DNA of 64,000 bases from Polytrichum commune (GCA_950295325.1 OX485806.1:13208001-13272000), one strand, 5' to 3'; counted from the stretch's first letter, positions 11,800 through 23,660 are shown. Translations and numbers: made by a program. The notes: generated by a model not told the origin, from the letters alone.

Positions 11800-12650
11800 A
11801 AACATAGTAAAATTCCTACACCCAAAAAAAACACCAACATACATCTGAATGTCTGAGCCCACAAAGACATCCAAGGTAATGAAATTGCAGATGAACTAGC
11901 CAAAAAAAACACCAAACGACCTACTAAAGAAATCAAGGAACTATACAAAAACGTCCACTCAAACCCAAATTTGCTACATAGAGCAATACCAAAACAAAGA
12001 GATAAATCATTCAAAGACCGCAAGAAGAAACTTCCAAAAATATCTCAATGACCAAGAAATAGAGCAACCAAAAAAAAGAAAGAAAGAGAAACTCCGGTCT
12101 ACAAGGGGCCAACATGAATAAAGTGTCCGTTCGTAATGCCAATGAACCCGATGGCCACTGGACAAGGGGACACTGGGACAATACTACTCTCCCCTTTCAA
12201 GGATGGACACTATAGTGACACACTATACTAGTTCCTAGCTAGCCACTAGTGCCTTGAAGATACCGGACATGGTATCCCCCCAAAGGGGAGCAACCAAAAA
12301 CACCAACAATAAACTTCACATACATAACAAATGGGTCAACAACAAAGAACTTGACCCAAACAATTCCAATGCATTATGGCACAACACCCTCATCACAAAC
12401 TCACAAGTCACATAACTACTCAATTTTAGATAAGGACAATATATGAAACATGCTAAATACACACACTTTGGCCCACAAAATTCACTAATGCAAACTACAC
12501 ATTGTGCTGAACACAAACACCTGACACATGGACATACCTACTTCTACCCTACACCAAACAACACATACACATACTCAAAATTAAAAGACACAACAACGCA
12601 ATATGGAAACTCCATAACCTATTTTTGAGCAACAGAACATGAAGGTGCTA
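11800..12650 (+). pseudogene. non-LTR retrotransposon (LINE) ORF2 C-terminal remnant: RNase H and zinc-knuckle region
   Basis: In one plus-strand frame (about 11849-12045) the translation contains HKDIQGNEIADELAKK. This is the signature of the RNase H domain found at the C-terminal side of the reverse transcriptase in some LINE clades, where the family pattern is W-V-x-G-H-x-G-x-x-G-N-E-x-A-D-x-L-A-K. The residue two before AHK is a stop (TGA, plausibly from TGG). A second stop follows at about 12047. Further on (about 12470-12640) a frame with TLC...TPDTWT...RHNNAIWKLHNL resembles the cysteine/histidine-containing tail of such proteins, with key cysteines replaced by Tyr or stop. Several stops and a frame change make it a dead copy. 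LINE origin is fairly sure; the clade is not. Confidence 0.62.
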
Positions 12651-13800
12651 CAATATTAGTAAATGCATGTAAAAAATAAGATAAACCACAAGTCAACACA
12701 AAACCGGAACACCTACCATGTAAATGCAACACCAAATCATGCAAATGTAACACAAGACTTAGACCCAATACCATAGCACCATAGTTGGTTCTTGCAAAAA
12801 TAATTCCCAAAAAAACCTTTAAAAAACCAAAAATTATGAGCTTAGTCAAATGAATAAGTGAAAATTTATATTAGAAAAAATGAATATTGTTGGACCTTAC
12901 TGGAAAAAACAATTTCCTTTTCTTTGAACGACAAGGCAAACAAAATTTCAAAAGTGATATTTTTAGCTAATGAACATTATTTTTCCAAAAAAAATTCCAT
13001 TTTGAGGTGCACAAACAGCTATGGTGCTACGGTATGCTACTAGTCACATACCACCCGCACAATGCCCCACCACCTACACACCCAATTGAAAACAACATTG
13101 TCCCATTCATAGAATTCACATATTGCAACTGCAAAATTCCCGCTTAAATAAGTAGAGTGAAAAACAAAATACAAACCCCTCCTAGAAGATATCCAAAAGT
13201 TAGGATGACAAGTCACCCCCCTCATCATCATCACCCCCACTGCAAGAATAGCAATACACAACCATATTAATGCAGGGGCTCCCTAAATACCCCCGACGAG
13301 CGTTGCACCTATCAGGTTCGGAGGCCAGGTTCGGTGGGGTTCATTTTTCTTGCCCTCCCCGTTTTAGCCCCTTGGTGACTTTTTTTGGTTTTTTTTGGCT
13401 AAATTTGGGTCATGTGGCCCCAAATTACCCTAGGGAGCCCCTTATGAGATCAAATAAGGCCCCACCCAATTAAAAAAATAAGGGGCATGTTTTATCCCAA
13501 CCTTGCCACCCCCTCCCGAACCTAGCCTCCGAGCCACGCTCGATGGGGGTTTTTAGGCAGATCCTATTAATGCACCCTCAACATGGAAGCCCACCTAAAA
13601 ATCTTCAAGACAAACATAAACAAGACTTTTAAGCCATGCATGACGGAAAAACCTACAACACATTTTCCTACCCAAAAGAAGAACAAAAAATAAACATGCA
13701 CCCCCAAAGGACATCCCAAAACCCCATACACCGCGCCATATGACACCACATACACAACTCCCAAATGCCCCCCCTAACCATATTAACCCATTAGGTTCAT
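12650..13800 (+). other. possible decayed 3' part of the same LINE, split by a MITE
   Basis: The stretch continues in the compositional style of the LINE remnant: AC-rich on the plus strand and Lys/Thr/Asn-rich in translation. It includes a frame with CKCN...CKCN near 12715-12750. The Mutator-like element at 13275-13564 interrupts it. No motif proves the assignment. The minus frame 13595-13966 (123 codons) runs into a poly-C tract and is not supported as a gene. Confidence 0.25.
13275..13564. mobile_element. Mutator-like MITE, 10-bp target duplication TATTAATGCA
   Basis: The flanks carry an exact 10-bp direct repeat TATTAATGCA (13265-13274 and 13565-13574). The termini are imperfect inverted repeats of about 32 bp with about 25 matches; both contain CCTAAA(T/A)ACCCCC and CGAGCGT. 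A subterminal inverted pair follows (GGTTCGGAGGCC on the left, CCTAGCCTCCGA on the right). Mutator-family elements make 9-bp duplications. The tenth matching base may be chance, or the family may be another. At 290 bp it has no coding capacity, so it is non-autonomous. Confidence 0.72.
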
Positions 13801-13829
13801 AACTACCCCCCCCCCCCCCCCTCTTTCTC

Positions 13830-15720
13830 TTATCTCTTGCATGCCGTGGCACATAGAGCCTATGTGTCGCGCACCTCTCCATGAGGAGTGCCCGCAACAC
13901 CATGGGCACAAGGGGGACCCCGGAGTGACACCCGGGACTTGTGGCGCCATTGGTGAGAGGGCCCAAGTACTCCTAGTGTGGGTGAGGGCCCCGGGCGTTG
14001 AGAACGCCTCTCACCCTCGGGGACTAAGGGCCAAGTTCCATGTGCCGGTCCCGGTCCGTTTTTTAAATGGGTGAGAAACGGGTGACATCATCCAAAAAAT
14101 GGGTGATGTCACCCATTTTATGGAGGGGTACTTCTATGTAGGGTGCCGGTTTTTTCCGGTTTCCTACTTTCTAACTAAATTTGGTGAGTGATAAGACATG
14201 ACACTTTATGAAGGTCACCGGCAATGAAGGTCATCTAGATTCTGAAAACATCATAAAATACACGGTTCCCTAGGAGTACTCCTCAAAAGAAGGGATTAGA
14301 AGAACAAAGTGGCCTTTAGTATCCAAGGGTGTACCCTAGGTGACCGGCCGATCCGGTCACCGGAGCTTTCTAACCGGCACATGTCCTTCATGTTACCGTT
14401 AGGACCGCCGGTCCTTTGGCACCCGTTCTTGCACAACACAAAATGTGGGACACCCATCCATGGGGGGTACCGGTCCTTGGGTGAGAAGGATGGGCACATG
14501 GCACCACCCTCTTTTCACCGGCCCACCCATTTATTTTGAAAAAAACGGACCGGGACCGGCACATGGAACTTGGCCCTAAGAGTCATGAGGGTAAGGCCAT
14601 AAGTTATGAGTAGCTTATGGCGGTGGAATTCTAGAATGCTAAGGAACACCTCAATCGGAGGTGCTAGGTAGGAGATATGGCAATTTGAGTGGGGCGCTGT
14701 CCCGGGACAGCACCCTGGGACAGCAGTGACCTGGGAGCGGTGCCCGGGACTGCCAAGGTTTGAAGAGCCATAACTTCCTTAATACTTGCCCGAATGGGGC
14801 AAGTGAGGGGTCCATCGGCATCTACGCAAAGAGTAGCTGACGATAGAGTGGTCGCTTGAGGGCCGGGGATTCGTGGCACTCGAGTAAAACCATCCGTGCG
14901 GATGAAAAAAACACAGGAATCATCTAAATTGCTATTTTTGGGCAATTTGATTCCGGAAATAGAGTCAAAGGCCCCGAATTAGTCTAGTGACGTCACATTC
15001 GAATGAATCGGCCCTCAACCCCATAGGGGGGCTTTTTTTTATTGGAGCCACTTCATCCACGATATCTTGGATGGATGATTTTACTTGAGTGCCACAAATC
15101 CCCAGCCGTCGCTTGAGAGCATTAGACATCATATGTAGATGTTATGGTGGTCTAAAGGTGCTGGGAGGTTCTAGGCCCAGCGGCTAAGGGAAAATGTCTA
15201 CTTGGCCCCAACCCTTGTAGAGAGACAAAAGGATACTTGAAGGTGGGGTAGGGGCCCCGCCCAAAGTCCTAGAGGCTTATATGGGTGAGGCGGCTTAGCC
15301 GACCGACCCCCCCGGAGCATACTTGGCAATGTGCTCCGGGTGGTTGTAGTGTTGTTTTGGCAACACGATGATCAACTCAAGAGTGGACTTCCATGGATGG
15401 AAGTCCACCTTAGCCATTAGCTACCTACTAAGGGGAGAGTCCCGAATGCATGAGTAGGAGGATTTGGTGACCAAGCCATGAGCTTGGAGGTCCGCGGTTT
15501 TGGGAGCTAACCATGCATGTGCGTGGGATGTGCAAGTTAGCACTCGTGGCACTTGCTAGGTTGGAAAGCGGTCAAGCTAAGATAAGGAAGACTAGCAAGG
15601 GTTGCGACACTATGGGGGCATTAAGAATATAACACGTGGTTTGCGGCCCCAGTGGCCACCACCATTGCACTACCCCCAACAAATTCTTAATTCACTTTGG
15701 CCACTAGGACTAGAGTTATT
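13830..15720. other. GC-rich block of unknown identity
   Basis: This 1.9-kb stretch is visibly richer in G and C than its surroundings, with runs such as CCCGGGACAGCACCCTGGGA and GGGGCCCCGCCC. It follows an 18-base C run (about 13806-13823). It contains an imperfect 35-bp inverted repeat (14861-14895 and 15073-15107; four differences, all transitions) whose motif recurs at 45859-45893. The PIF/Harbinger element 14028-14576 is inserted in it. No open frame shows a known domain. It could be part of an LTR or untranslated region of an unrelated retroelement, or old duplicated sequence. Confidence 0.4.
14028..14576. mobile_element. PIF/Harbinger-type non-autonomous element, TSD TAA
   Basis: The terminal inverted repeats begin GGGCCAAGTTCCATGTGCCG and are identical for about 36 bp. 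They continue imperfectly through the ATGGGTG motif. The flanks are the 3-bp duplication TAA (14025-14027 and 14577-14579). Inside the left end a further palindrome pairs GTGACATCATCC with GGGTGATGTCAC. Length is 549 bp and there is no transposase. The near-identity of the termini suggests a recent insertion compared with its surroundings. Confidence 0.88.
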
Positions 15721-18700
15721 TTGTAATTTGTTTTTTTCCTTCTTCTTTTAGTTGAGACATACCAATTCAATATCCAAAATTGAACGTGGAGTTGAAAGCA
15801 CCCACAATAAGGCCACATATTACCTTACACGGCTTGCAGTCAAATTACTCCAAGCTAAGCACACACGCAACCAAGAGCATGAGATTTGAATGCAGCCCTT
15901 TTTAGGGGGGAAAATAAAATAAAGTATGAGAGTAGTTTGCAGGAAACGCCAAAGCCTTGCTAGCTAGGTACACAATGGACCTGCCAATCTTTTTTGGTTG
16001 TTTTTGTTTTTTGTTTCTGAAATCCATGAAACTGGGCTACCGTATATGTTTGCCAATAAGTGTGATTGTTGCTCTCTCTCATAGGCTTATCATTACTTAC
16101 TGTTTCCTCTGGTACCTGTCCCACACGACCAACCACTCAAAGGTACTGGTGAGGGCTTCCTATTTTATCTTTCCATGTGTTGGAATGTAGTTTCGACATG
16201 GGATGCAAATCCGTCGTGGTAAATACAAGCATGACACGTGGCAAGTTTTGAAGGGAAACTAGGGTAAGTGTGCCATTGACCGAACGCGGCCCACAGACCG
16301 CACAGCCACTGCACAGTTTTCAATCCTGAGAACTCTCGCGGGAACTTCGGGAACATTCAGGGAATTTCGGAGAGAACGTGAATGTATAGGTACCGCACAT
16401 TGTGTGGTGAAGGGCTCACTAAGCTCTTGAGATCCACCTGTGTATGTTTGGATTCAATTTGTGATAGCTTTCACAAATCAAAATATCTTTCATTCTTATT
16501 GTTTTGTAAGAGAATCCTCACTTCACAATTAACAATTCTTCAAAATTTGAAACAATTTAAGCTTGTAAATTTGTACTTACAAGGATTTGAAGATTGATCG
16601 TGCGGTCATTGGCGCACTTACCTTAGTTGTTTTGTGTCGGAATAGAGAGCCCTCTACGGTAATCTAGGCTTCACCGATGACCTTCATGAGCATAGTTGTC
16701 TATTTGTCCATACCAATGTGGGTCGGACCAGTGTGTAGTTGAATGCCTTTCAAGGGCGGCCATGCGTTCCTATCTATCTGTTTATCTAGGCAAGTGCATG
16801 TGATCAATATACAATATAAAGAATGATATCAAATTATTTGGCATGTTGGTATCAAAATTGTAATACAAGTTTAGGTATTGATACTTGATGGGTATGACAA
16901 GATGAGAGAAGCCTTGCATGCCGTTTGGATCAACACTATCGCATTATCATATTGATACTAGGGTAATTTTATCTGGAGGCATGAAAAGTCTTGGATAATA
17001 TTTTGATCCATAGGATTTTTGAAACACATAATCAAATACCTTTACCCTAATATCATTAAGAATTATAAAACCCTCACTATATATACTTAACTGGTATTGG
17101 AACTCAGGGGGTGCACTCATTGTTAAAAGCATGGACCCATGTGGGGCACAAAAGGGGTAGTAATTGTGCTTAGGGGTTACAAAATATACATAACGCACAT
17201 AAGTATTATTTATTCTAGCTTTGTAAATATACTAGGCATATTATTCATATAGTTCTAGTTGTATTTCTACCTATAGGCCCATAGTCAATTATAATGAAGT
17301 GGGTAACTACAAGAGGTCCGAATGAATATTTCATCCAATATGTGAACCACATTCATCCATGAAATTTAAGGTTTAGGACGAGAGGGGGAAACCGCTTTTT
17401 GGAAGCCCTAAAGGTTTCTCATTGTGGAGCTCGTAAATTTCTTTTCATCTCTTCTTCTTGTGGTTGCTTCTTGTTCCGGTAATGAGATTGTGGTTGTAAA
17501 CTGTGGTGTTTTGGAGGTTGTTGTAGTGTCAACACCTAGACGTCAATTTATGATGCCCATCTCCATCTTCAACATCAATCATTTATGGCCACTGCCTTAC
17601 CATTGGTTTTGCATTATTGCTTACACTGAATTTCGGTTCAACCGAGTGGGTTGGTGTTTCTTAGTGACGGCCATCGCCTCCATTTCTCCATATTGAATAC
17701 AAGAGAAAAATCGGTATATGTCTTGTCGGGGTTACCGGTTCCTACAATCTCCAATTTTAGTATTAAGATGTTATTCATGTTGTCCAAAGATAGGCTCATA
17801 GGAATCAAGTCTAGCATATTGTATGTCAAATCTAAAGTTCGACTATCTGGAGCTGGGGATAATGATTATTCATTGAAATTGGGATGTGAGTGTATGGTAT
17901 TGTTTATCTCTTAAGGAGTAGTTGAAGGAGTCAAGAAAAGAGGTAAAAAACAAGTTGGCCAAAACAATAATCACCAACACTTGGTATTTGAGAAGGGTCT
18001 ATAGGATGTGCCAAAAAATTGGCAATAGGTAGATTGAGCATCGACAACCAATGGACCTCTTGGACCGGCCTTCCAATATGGAAATAGGGTTATGTTTGTA
18101 TAAACATAAGAATGGGTCAATGTGAATTTATGATTTGACAGATCATTTAATGGTAGAGTTAGAAACCCTCATTGCTTTAGCTACAATACCTTATATTGTA
18201 GAAACAATTTTTTACAAATTACATCCAATGGATGAGCAAATGTTCAATGATTTTATCAACGATAGATAAATATATCTTGCTAAGAGTATTATAGCCATAT
18301 TTTCACATAATCTTTTTGGTGTACACATATGATTGGGTCTAAGTGATGTATTCATTTTTCATTTGTGTATGTATTCGAGGGACTTTTTTACCTTTATATT
18401 TGTACGTATATCATTTTTATGAGGGGGAAATCTTGTATATTAGGGGTATTAATTTCATGGTCATGCATGCACATGGTTCCCAGTTATAACAATAATTGCA
18501 CCCCTTGAGTAATGGAAAAAGTTGATACAAGTCCTACAAATGATGATACCACCAAACAATGCTACTCCCCCCCCCCCCCCACATGAAGACTATTATACTA
18601 AGGTATGTGGCCCTATAATGTTCACTTCCAACTCCATACACATATATAACCATTGGATCGGTTCAAGAATTGTCTATGATTGGGTATTTGGGCCAAAGCA

Positions 18701-18829
18701 TGATAAAGTGAACAAGCAAAGTGGTTTGCCCTTCACATGTGATACATTTTTCATATATAGTAAGGGAAGTAGGCTCAATTCAATACATAATGTCATTTTG
18801 AGACTATAGAGCCCTCCAACAGGCTTTAA
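15721..18829. other. 3.1 kb without recognised genes
   Basis: Short frames are present on both strands (for example minus 16947-17198 and plus 17651-17914) but none shows a motif I can name. A 15-base C tract lies near 18567-18581. The string GAGAGCCCTCTACGGTA at about 16645 recurs as AAAGCCCTCTACGGTAG near 36960, which hints at a further dispersed repeat. Nothing else is supported. Confidence 0.4.
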
Positions 18830-19170
18830 ACCAAATAAAATATAAAACTTATACCTCATTAGGATTATGGAGATAAATTTGAAGTATATCCTAAATTTAG
18901 TGGTGGATTTGAGTTAAAAACCAATTCATTTTAAATAATTTATATGATTTATGTGTAAGTTAAAGTAGTTGAAAATATCATATTGTATGTTAATGCACCC
19001 CAAATTTTGAAGTAAAATACATTCTCTTAAATTCTATGTCACTCTCACATTCCAAAAAATGACAACTATGCATACTTTAGAATCTTGTTTTAAGGTTGTA
19101 AATAATGTAGATTGCACAAATATTTGTGAAAACATCGTGACCCACCTTATTAGTAACCTTAATATGATTC
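18830..19170 (+). repeat. dispersed repeat W, copy 1
   Basis: It aligns in the same orientation with 28960-29320. Shared landmarks are TTATGGAGAT, AGTGGTGGATTTGAG, ATCATATTGTATGTTA, TGAAATACATTnTCT (as GTAAAATACATTCTCT here), ACTTTAGAATCT, and ATCnTGACCCACCTT. The copies differ by many substitutions and small gaps, so the family is old. It is non-coding. Confidence 0.7.
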
Positions 19171-20581
19171 CTTGTTATTGTCTTGAATTATATATGACTA
19201 GGAAATGTGGCTACTTGCCCCTCTAATAGGGTACACTTTATGTTCACTCTACCATGCTTTGGTCAAATTGCAAATCACACAAATTTTTATCTCAAGTGTC
19301 GAATAATTTATTGATATGCAGAAGTTATAAGAGGTCAACTGCCCAATATTAGAATCTCTTCTCTTTAAGTGATCACAAAGGCCCTCACAATGGGAATGGT
19401 TAACCAAACCCCCCAACAAACTCTGCTCAAGGAGAGTCAAAAGCCATGACCATGGGAAGCAAGTTGGGCAGGGCTCTAGTTGTTGGCCTCCAAGTAAATA
19501 CAATGGATGGATTTTTCTATTATTCTACCATTCACCATATCTCTACGCAATATCATAACGTACTTATCTATTTGCATATGATCTTTCGTAGCACCTAGCA
19601 AAGGGAAGAGTGAAAACAAAGATTAATATAAAAGACCTAAGAGTTATATTTTAAATTGAATTAACTCCTAAATCGGTTTATTAAGATTAAATTGGGATCA
19701 ATAAGCAACAAACCCATAAGGGGCATGTTTTTTTCACCCCATTCCTTGGCAAGTGTTGAGAAACAAAATTCCTCCATCTACACCATTTGTAGATGACTAA
19801 ACCCATGAGAATTGTCTTTGGATGGGAGCCTTGGGTTTTTTGCATATATCACAAGGGATTGCAATCCCAGTGAGGACACTCACTTCCAAAACATACAACA
19901 CAAACACATATTTCCAATGATCTAGGACTCTAAATGCGTCGTAAGGTATACATCAATTGTTTGGTAAAAATAATTGCAGTAACTATTAAGTGAAACATAC
20001 GGTTTGATCTAAGTAAATACAGGAATTGTAGTGATTCACAGTTAATGCTTCAAAGTTAATACATGTAATCCTCGGTAAGGATTTGGCGAGTGGTAGAACC
20101 ATAGGAAAGTCCATCCACCATAAGTTAACGACTGTAGACAAGAGGATTGTAAACACCTTTTGAAAAGAAAAGTGGTCGGGGGTGTCAAAGTCGGGGAAGG
20201 TCTTTAGGAAACCTCTTGTCAAAATGACACTATTCCATCCTTAAAGAGCACCAAGAGCCATGGTGAGAGGGCTTGGCATACAGTTTCCACACGATGTTGG
20301 CCCCATTACTCCACGTTGATCCACTATCTCACAAATATCCCAAGGAGAAGTATTACTTTATCTTTCAAACCATCTACATATATCGAATCATATCTCCCTA
20401 CCATTTAACTCCCCTAGAACACGGCCCCAACTGTGGCTCAATGGAATATCTTTGAAAACCTAGATAAATTTTGAGGTGAGAAAGAGATGTTTGTTTGCAA
20501 ACACAATCTTCTGATCATGTGCAAATTGAGAGGTGTGGTGATGCGCTGTGTTGCTTTAGTTTCCCACCAAGGCTTTGGTGC
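19171..20581. other. AT-rich stretch with no recognised gene
   Basis: The frames are all shorter than 90 codons and none resembles a known domain. The stretch ends at the target duplication of the solo LTR at 20587. Confidence 0.4.
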
Positions 20582-20707
20582 AACCCTGTGAGGCCAAATC
20601 CACCACCCTTAGGCGTCCTAGTCCGGGTGATGGCTTTGAGAATCACATTCAATTCCTAATACCATAACATGAATTGCTATATGGCTCTCATGTTCAAGGC
20701 ACTAACT

Positions 20708-21049
20708 TCATCTTAACTCCTTTGCTTTATTATTGTGAGCATCGTTGCTCGTAGTGGAATTCGATTTTTCAAGGGTCCAACCCGCGGCCTTGGCCACGCA
20801 TGCCCTTAAAGAGATCCCTCTAGACTTCTTGATTTTTACTTCCTTTATCTTGTCCTTGCTAGGATCCTCCACAGTTCCCATTGATTGTGCACGTATTATA
20901 TTCCAACCAAAGGTACGAGTGTTTAAAAACACTTGCTTCAATGGGTAACCATCCACACATTTGAAAGTCCCACACACTTCTACTTTCCTAGTAAATCCAA
21001 CTCTACCTAAAGCCAAGATGGCATGCAATAATCTATCATGGTCTATCAA
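20708..21049 (-). other. open frame inside a solo LTR, partly conserved with a second LTR
   Basis: This 113-codon minus frame lies inside the LTR. Its last part (SLRACVAKAAGWTLEK and neighbours) is also open in the LTR copy at 55764-57159, where it reads on the plus strand (56866-57028). Across 24 aligned codons (20750-20821 against 56924-56995) I count seven base differences, all in the same codon phase and all synonymous. Upstream of that block the two copies diverge, with many replacement changes. The opposite-strand frame (EFDFSRVQPAALATHALKEI) is silent at the same sites, so the coding strand is not settled. No known family is recognised. It may be a captured gene fragment or ancestral coding sequence. 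Confidence 0.35.
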
Positions 21050-21149
21050 TCCTAAAAGGATTATCCTAACTACAACCCCCTAGTAGTTTGACTAATTAGA
21101 GCTAATGAAATACTTAGGCCCAAGCCAAATTATCTTCCCGCAGCCAAGC

Positions 21150-21735
21150 TTCTTAGGCCTTAGGACCCAGCCGAATCCCTCCAGCAGTCGCTCCTCACCT
21201 TAGTCCAGCAGCTAAGCGGGTGAGGCCTTAGGCCCAGCTGAATCCCTCCAGCATGTAAATCCTCACCTTAGTCCAGCAGCCAAGCTGGTTGGCCTTAGGC
21301 CCAGCCGAATCCCTCCAGCAGTCGCTCCTCACCTTAGTCCAGCAGCTAAGTTGGTTGGCCTTAGGTCCAGCCGAATCCCTCCAGCAATCGCTCCTCACCT
21401 TAGTCTAGCAGCTAAGCTGGTTGGCCTTAGGCCCAGCCGAATCCCTCCAGCAGTCGCTCCTCACCTTAGTCCAGCAGCTAAGCTGGTTGGCCTTAGGTCC
21501 AGCCGAATCCCTCCAGCAGTTAAATCCTCACCTTAGTCCAGCAACTAAGCTGGTTGGCCTTAGGCCCAGCCGAATCCCTCCAGCAGTCGCTCCTCACCTT
21601 AGTCCAGCAGCTAAGTTGGTTGGCCTTAGGTCCAGCCGGATCCCTCCAGCAGTTAAATCCTCACCTTAGTCCAGTAGCTAAGCTGGTTGGCCTTAGGCCC
21701 AGCCGAATCCCTCCAGCAGTCGCTCTTTACCTTAG
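21150..21735 (+). repeat. tandem array, about nine 67-bp units, in a solo LTR
   Basis: The unit reads GGCCTTAGGCCCAGCCGAAT, CCCTCCAGCAGTCGCTCCTC, ACCTTAGTCCAGCAGCTAAG, then CTGGTT. It repeats with few differences. Some units replace GTCGCTCC with TTAAATCC, giving a higher-order alternation. The open frames across it (for example 21421-21669 with a repeating ALGPAESLQQ) follow from the repetition and are not counted as genes. Confidence 0.92.
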
Positions 21736-22445
21736 TCTTGGCTACCCTTAATACAACCTCTCCCATCCCATCATCAAGGTTCTAATTCTTCCTCTCTTTT
21801 CTTTCTTTTGATGCTAAGTCATGCGCTAATCTAACACACTACTTTAACTAACTAACACCTAATCACTACATGCAACCTTAAGCTCAAGAGCTCCCTCACT
21901 TGGGGCCTTGAGAGAGAGCTTAATTAATCAACTCTACTAAAAACTAATGTCACACACACGTGCTCAAGCTCTTTAAGAGCTTGCTCCCCTTGAGAGCGCT
22001 TGATGGAGAGAGTTGCAAATGAGAGAAAGAACACCTTAAGTAGCAAAGAGGGAGAGAGGGAGAGAGGGAGAGAGAGGTGAGGATAGGGTGGGAGGATTAG
22101 CACCTCCAATCACAATCCCTTAACCTTCACCTTCAAAGTAGGGATAATCCCCTTCCACCAAGCTTCCTTCTTCCTAAACTACCAAGGTGGATCCAAAAGT
22201 GGGCATTTAACCCGCGGAGCTCACCTTGCCTCACCTTACCCTTTACTCACATAATCAAGGCATCCTCTTATTGAAATCAAACCTTGAAATAACTACACAA
22301 CACATTCTAATGCCTAAACTTAAATCCAAACCACACTTCACTCTTTTTATGTTTTTTGAATAATCATAACACATCAAAGTCAAACTAAAATTGGTTTCGA
22401 AGAGTTAATCACCACATGTGGGCACCATTTTGGGCTCACAAACCC

Positions 22446-23396
22446 AGTTACAGTTTTTTTTTTTTTTTTTTAAAAAAAATTTAATTTTTAATATTATGTT
22501 GTGGTCGTCGTCGTTGTCAACAATTGATTCGTCAATTTGTTCCCACAAAAAGAAAGGAAGGTAAAAAATTCCCATGGGAGTTGGGAGATGTTGATGGGGG
22601 GCACTATAAAAAGGAAAAATTAACATGGATTATTATTCATCGGTTCAATTAACCCCTAATCACATACAATAATTGGATTGGTCCCTTGTGTTCCAACTAT
22701 ATATATCACCATTCCATGGTTTACACCGATTACATTATGTACAACTGGACTTATCTATACACTCATGAGCTAACTAATTCAATGTACTACTTCAAGTTAT
22801 AGTTAGCATTCTTCTAAATATATAATATCATTAGTTCAATTTATACCACTTTAGGTTATAAAGTGGCACTTTGACCCTATTCATCAATTTGTATCCCAAC
22901 TAGTGGCTCTACAAGTATATTCCAAGGTTCATGCAGCTATATGGTAGAGTTAGTTTTACTAGAATAGGCTAAGGTACAAAAAGCTAAGTAAGTTCAACTT
23001 TTCCTTTAGGATAAAGTAGGAAGGATAAGATAGAAGATTATGTCAAAAAAAGATCACATAATTGAACAAGTGATTAGGAAGATGATAGGATTAGGAACCT
23101 TGTTCAACTAATAAACATGGTAGTTAAGCAAGGAGCAAGAGTTTTAGGTGTGACAATTTTGATTAAGTACTTATAAAGGTTACCTCCTTGTGTGCAATGT
23201 ATGTAGCATACATTTAGTAATATTAGCAGAGTATGGAATTTGTAGGCATGATGGGGTGAACCTATGGGGTTGGAGATGACCCCATCAATCTCTACTAGAA
23301 CATCTAGAAATTGTAAGAGGTAGTAGAAGTGGGTTGGTTGGAACTCAAGGGTAGAAGATTAATGATTGACTATGTTGTTAACATTATGAGAGAGGG
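22446..23396. other. AT-rich stretch, no gene
   Basis: It begins with a T run of about 22 (22451-22472) next to the solo LTR. Nothing coding is recognised. The purine-rich lower half may belong to the same decayed element as the integrase-like relic that follows. Confidence 0.35.
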
Positions 23397-23660
23397 TTAA
23401 GTGACAATATGACAACTATGGCTTACACCATTACGCAATATTAAGAATATAAAAAATGATACCCTATAAAGTTGTGGTAAAAGGCAAAGTATAGGTTTAG
23501 TAGAAGGATGAATATCGTGATACAACCACTTGATACCGGTTGAGAGGCGATCAACAATAAACATAGAACATATAAAGAAGCCAATAGTGAAAGCCCAACG
23601 TGAGGATAGAGTTAAGCGGGTGCGACATCCGGTAGTAGAAGGGGTAGGGTCCAAGTACGG
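23397..23660 (-). pseudogene. probable Ty3/gypsy integrase core relic
   Basis: The minus-strand translation contains TRLTL..., then a hydrophobic stretch, then FIVDRLS, and later a short LLPQLYR segment. This order resembles the gypsy integrase core, where W-x-x-(I/L)-x-x-D-F-I-x-G-L-P is followed by (I/V)-V-D-R-L-(S/T)-K. The first catalytic Asp region is degraded, no DD35E can be traced, and I cannot align it beyond this short motif. If correct, it is unrelated to the better-preserved pol at the right edge, which has a DYVG...VVATEYLTK version of this block. The call is tentative. Confidence 0.33.

Larger units (their letters stand above)
20587..22440 (+). mobile_element. solo LTR, TSD AACCC
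   Basis: It starts TGTGAGGCCAAATCCACCAC and ends GGGCACCATTTTGGGCTCACA (20 of those bases are shared with other copies). It is flanked by the exact duplication AACCC (20582-20586 and 22441-22445). The first 100 bp closely match the inverted copy at 55764-57159, so these two are the nearest relatives in the window. Internal features are a segment conserved in codon phase (20750-20821), a tandem array of 67-bp units (21150-21735), and a GAGAGAGAGG-rich run near 22050. A TATAAAAAGAGTGAA-like motif in reverse orientation sits about 100 bp from the right end, as in the sister copies. At 1854 bp it is the longest of the set, because of the array. Confidence 0.92.

Noticed and set aside
13595-13966. 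123-codon minus-strand open frame
   Set aside because: It runs through an 18-base C tract (giving poly-Gly) and overlaps the decayed LINE-like stretch on the other strand.
21351-21751. Open frames with repeated ALGPAESLQQ
   Set aside because: They are generated by the 67-bp tandem array in a solo LTR. The period is not a multiple of three and the same array is open in several phases.
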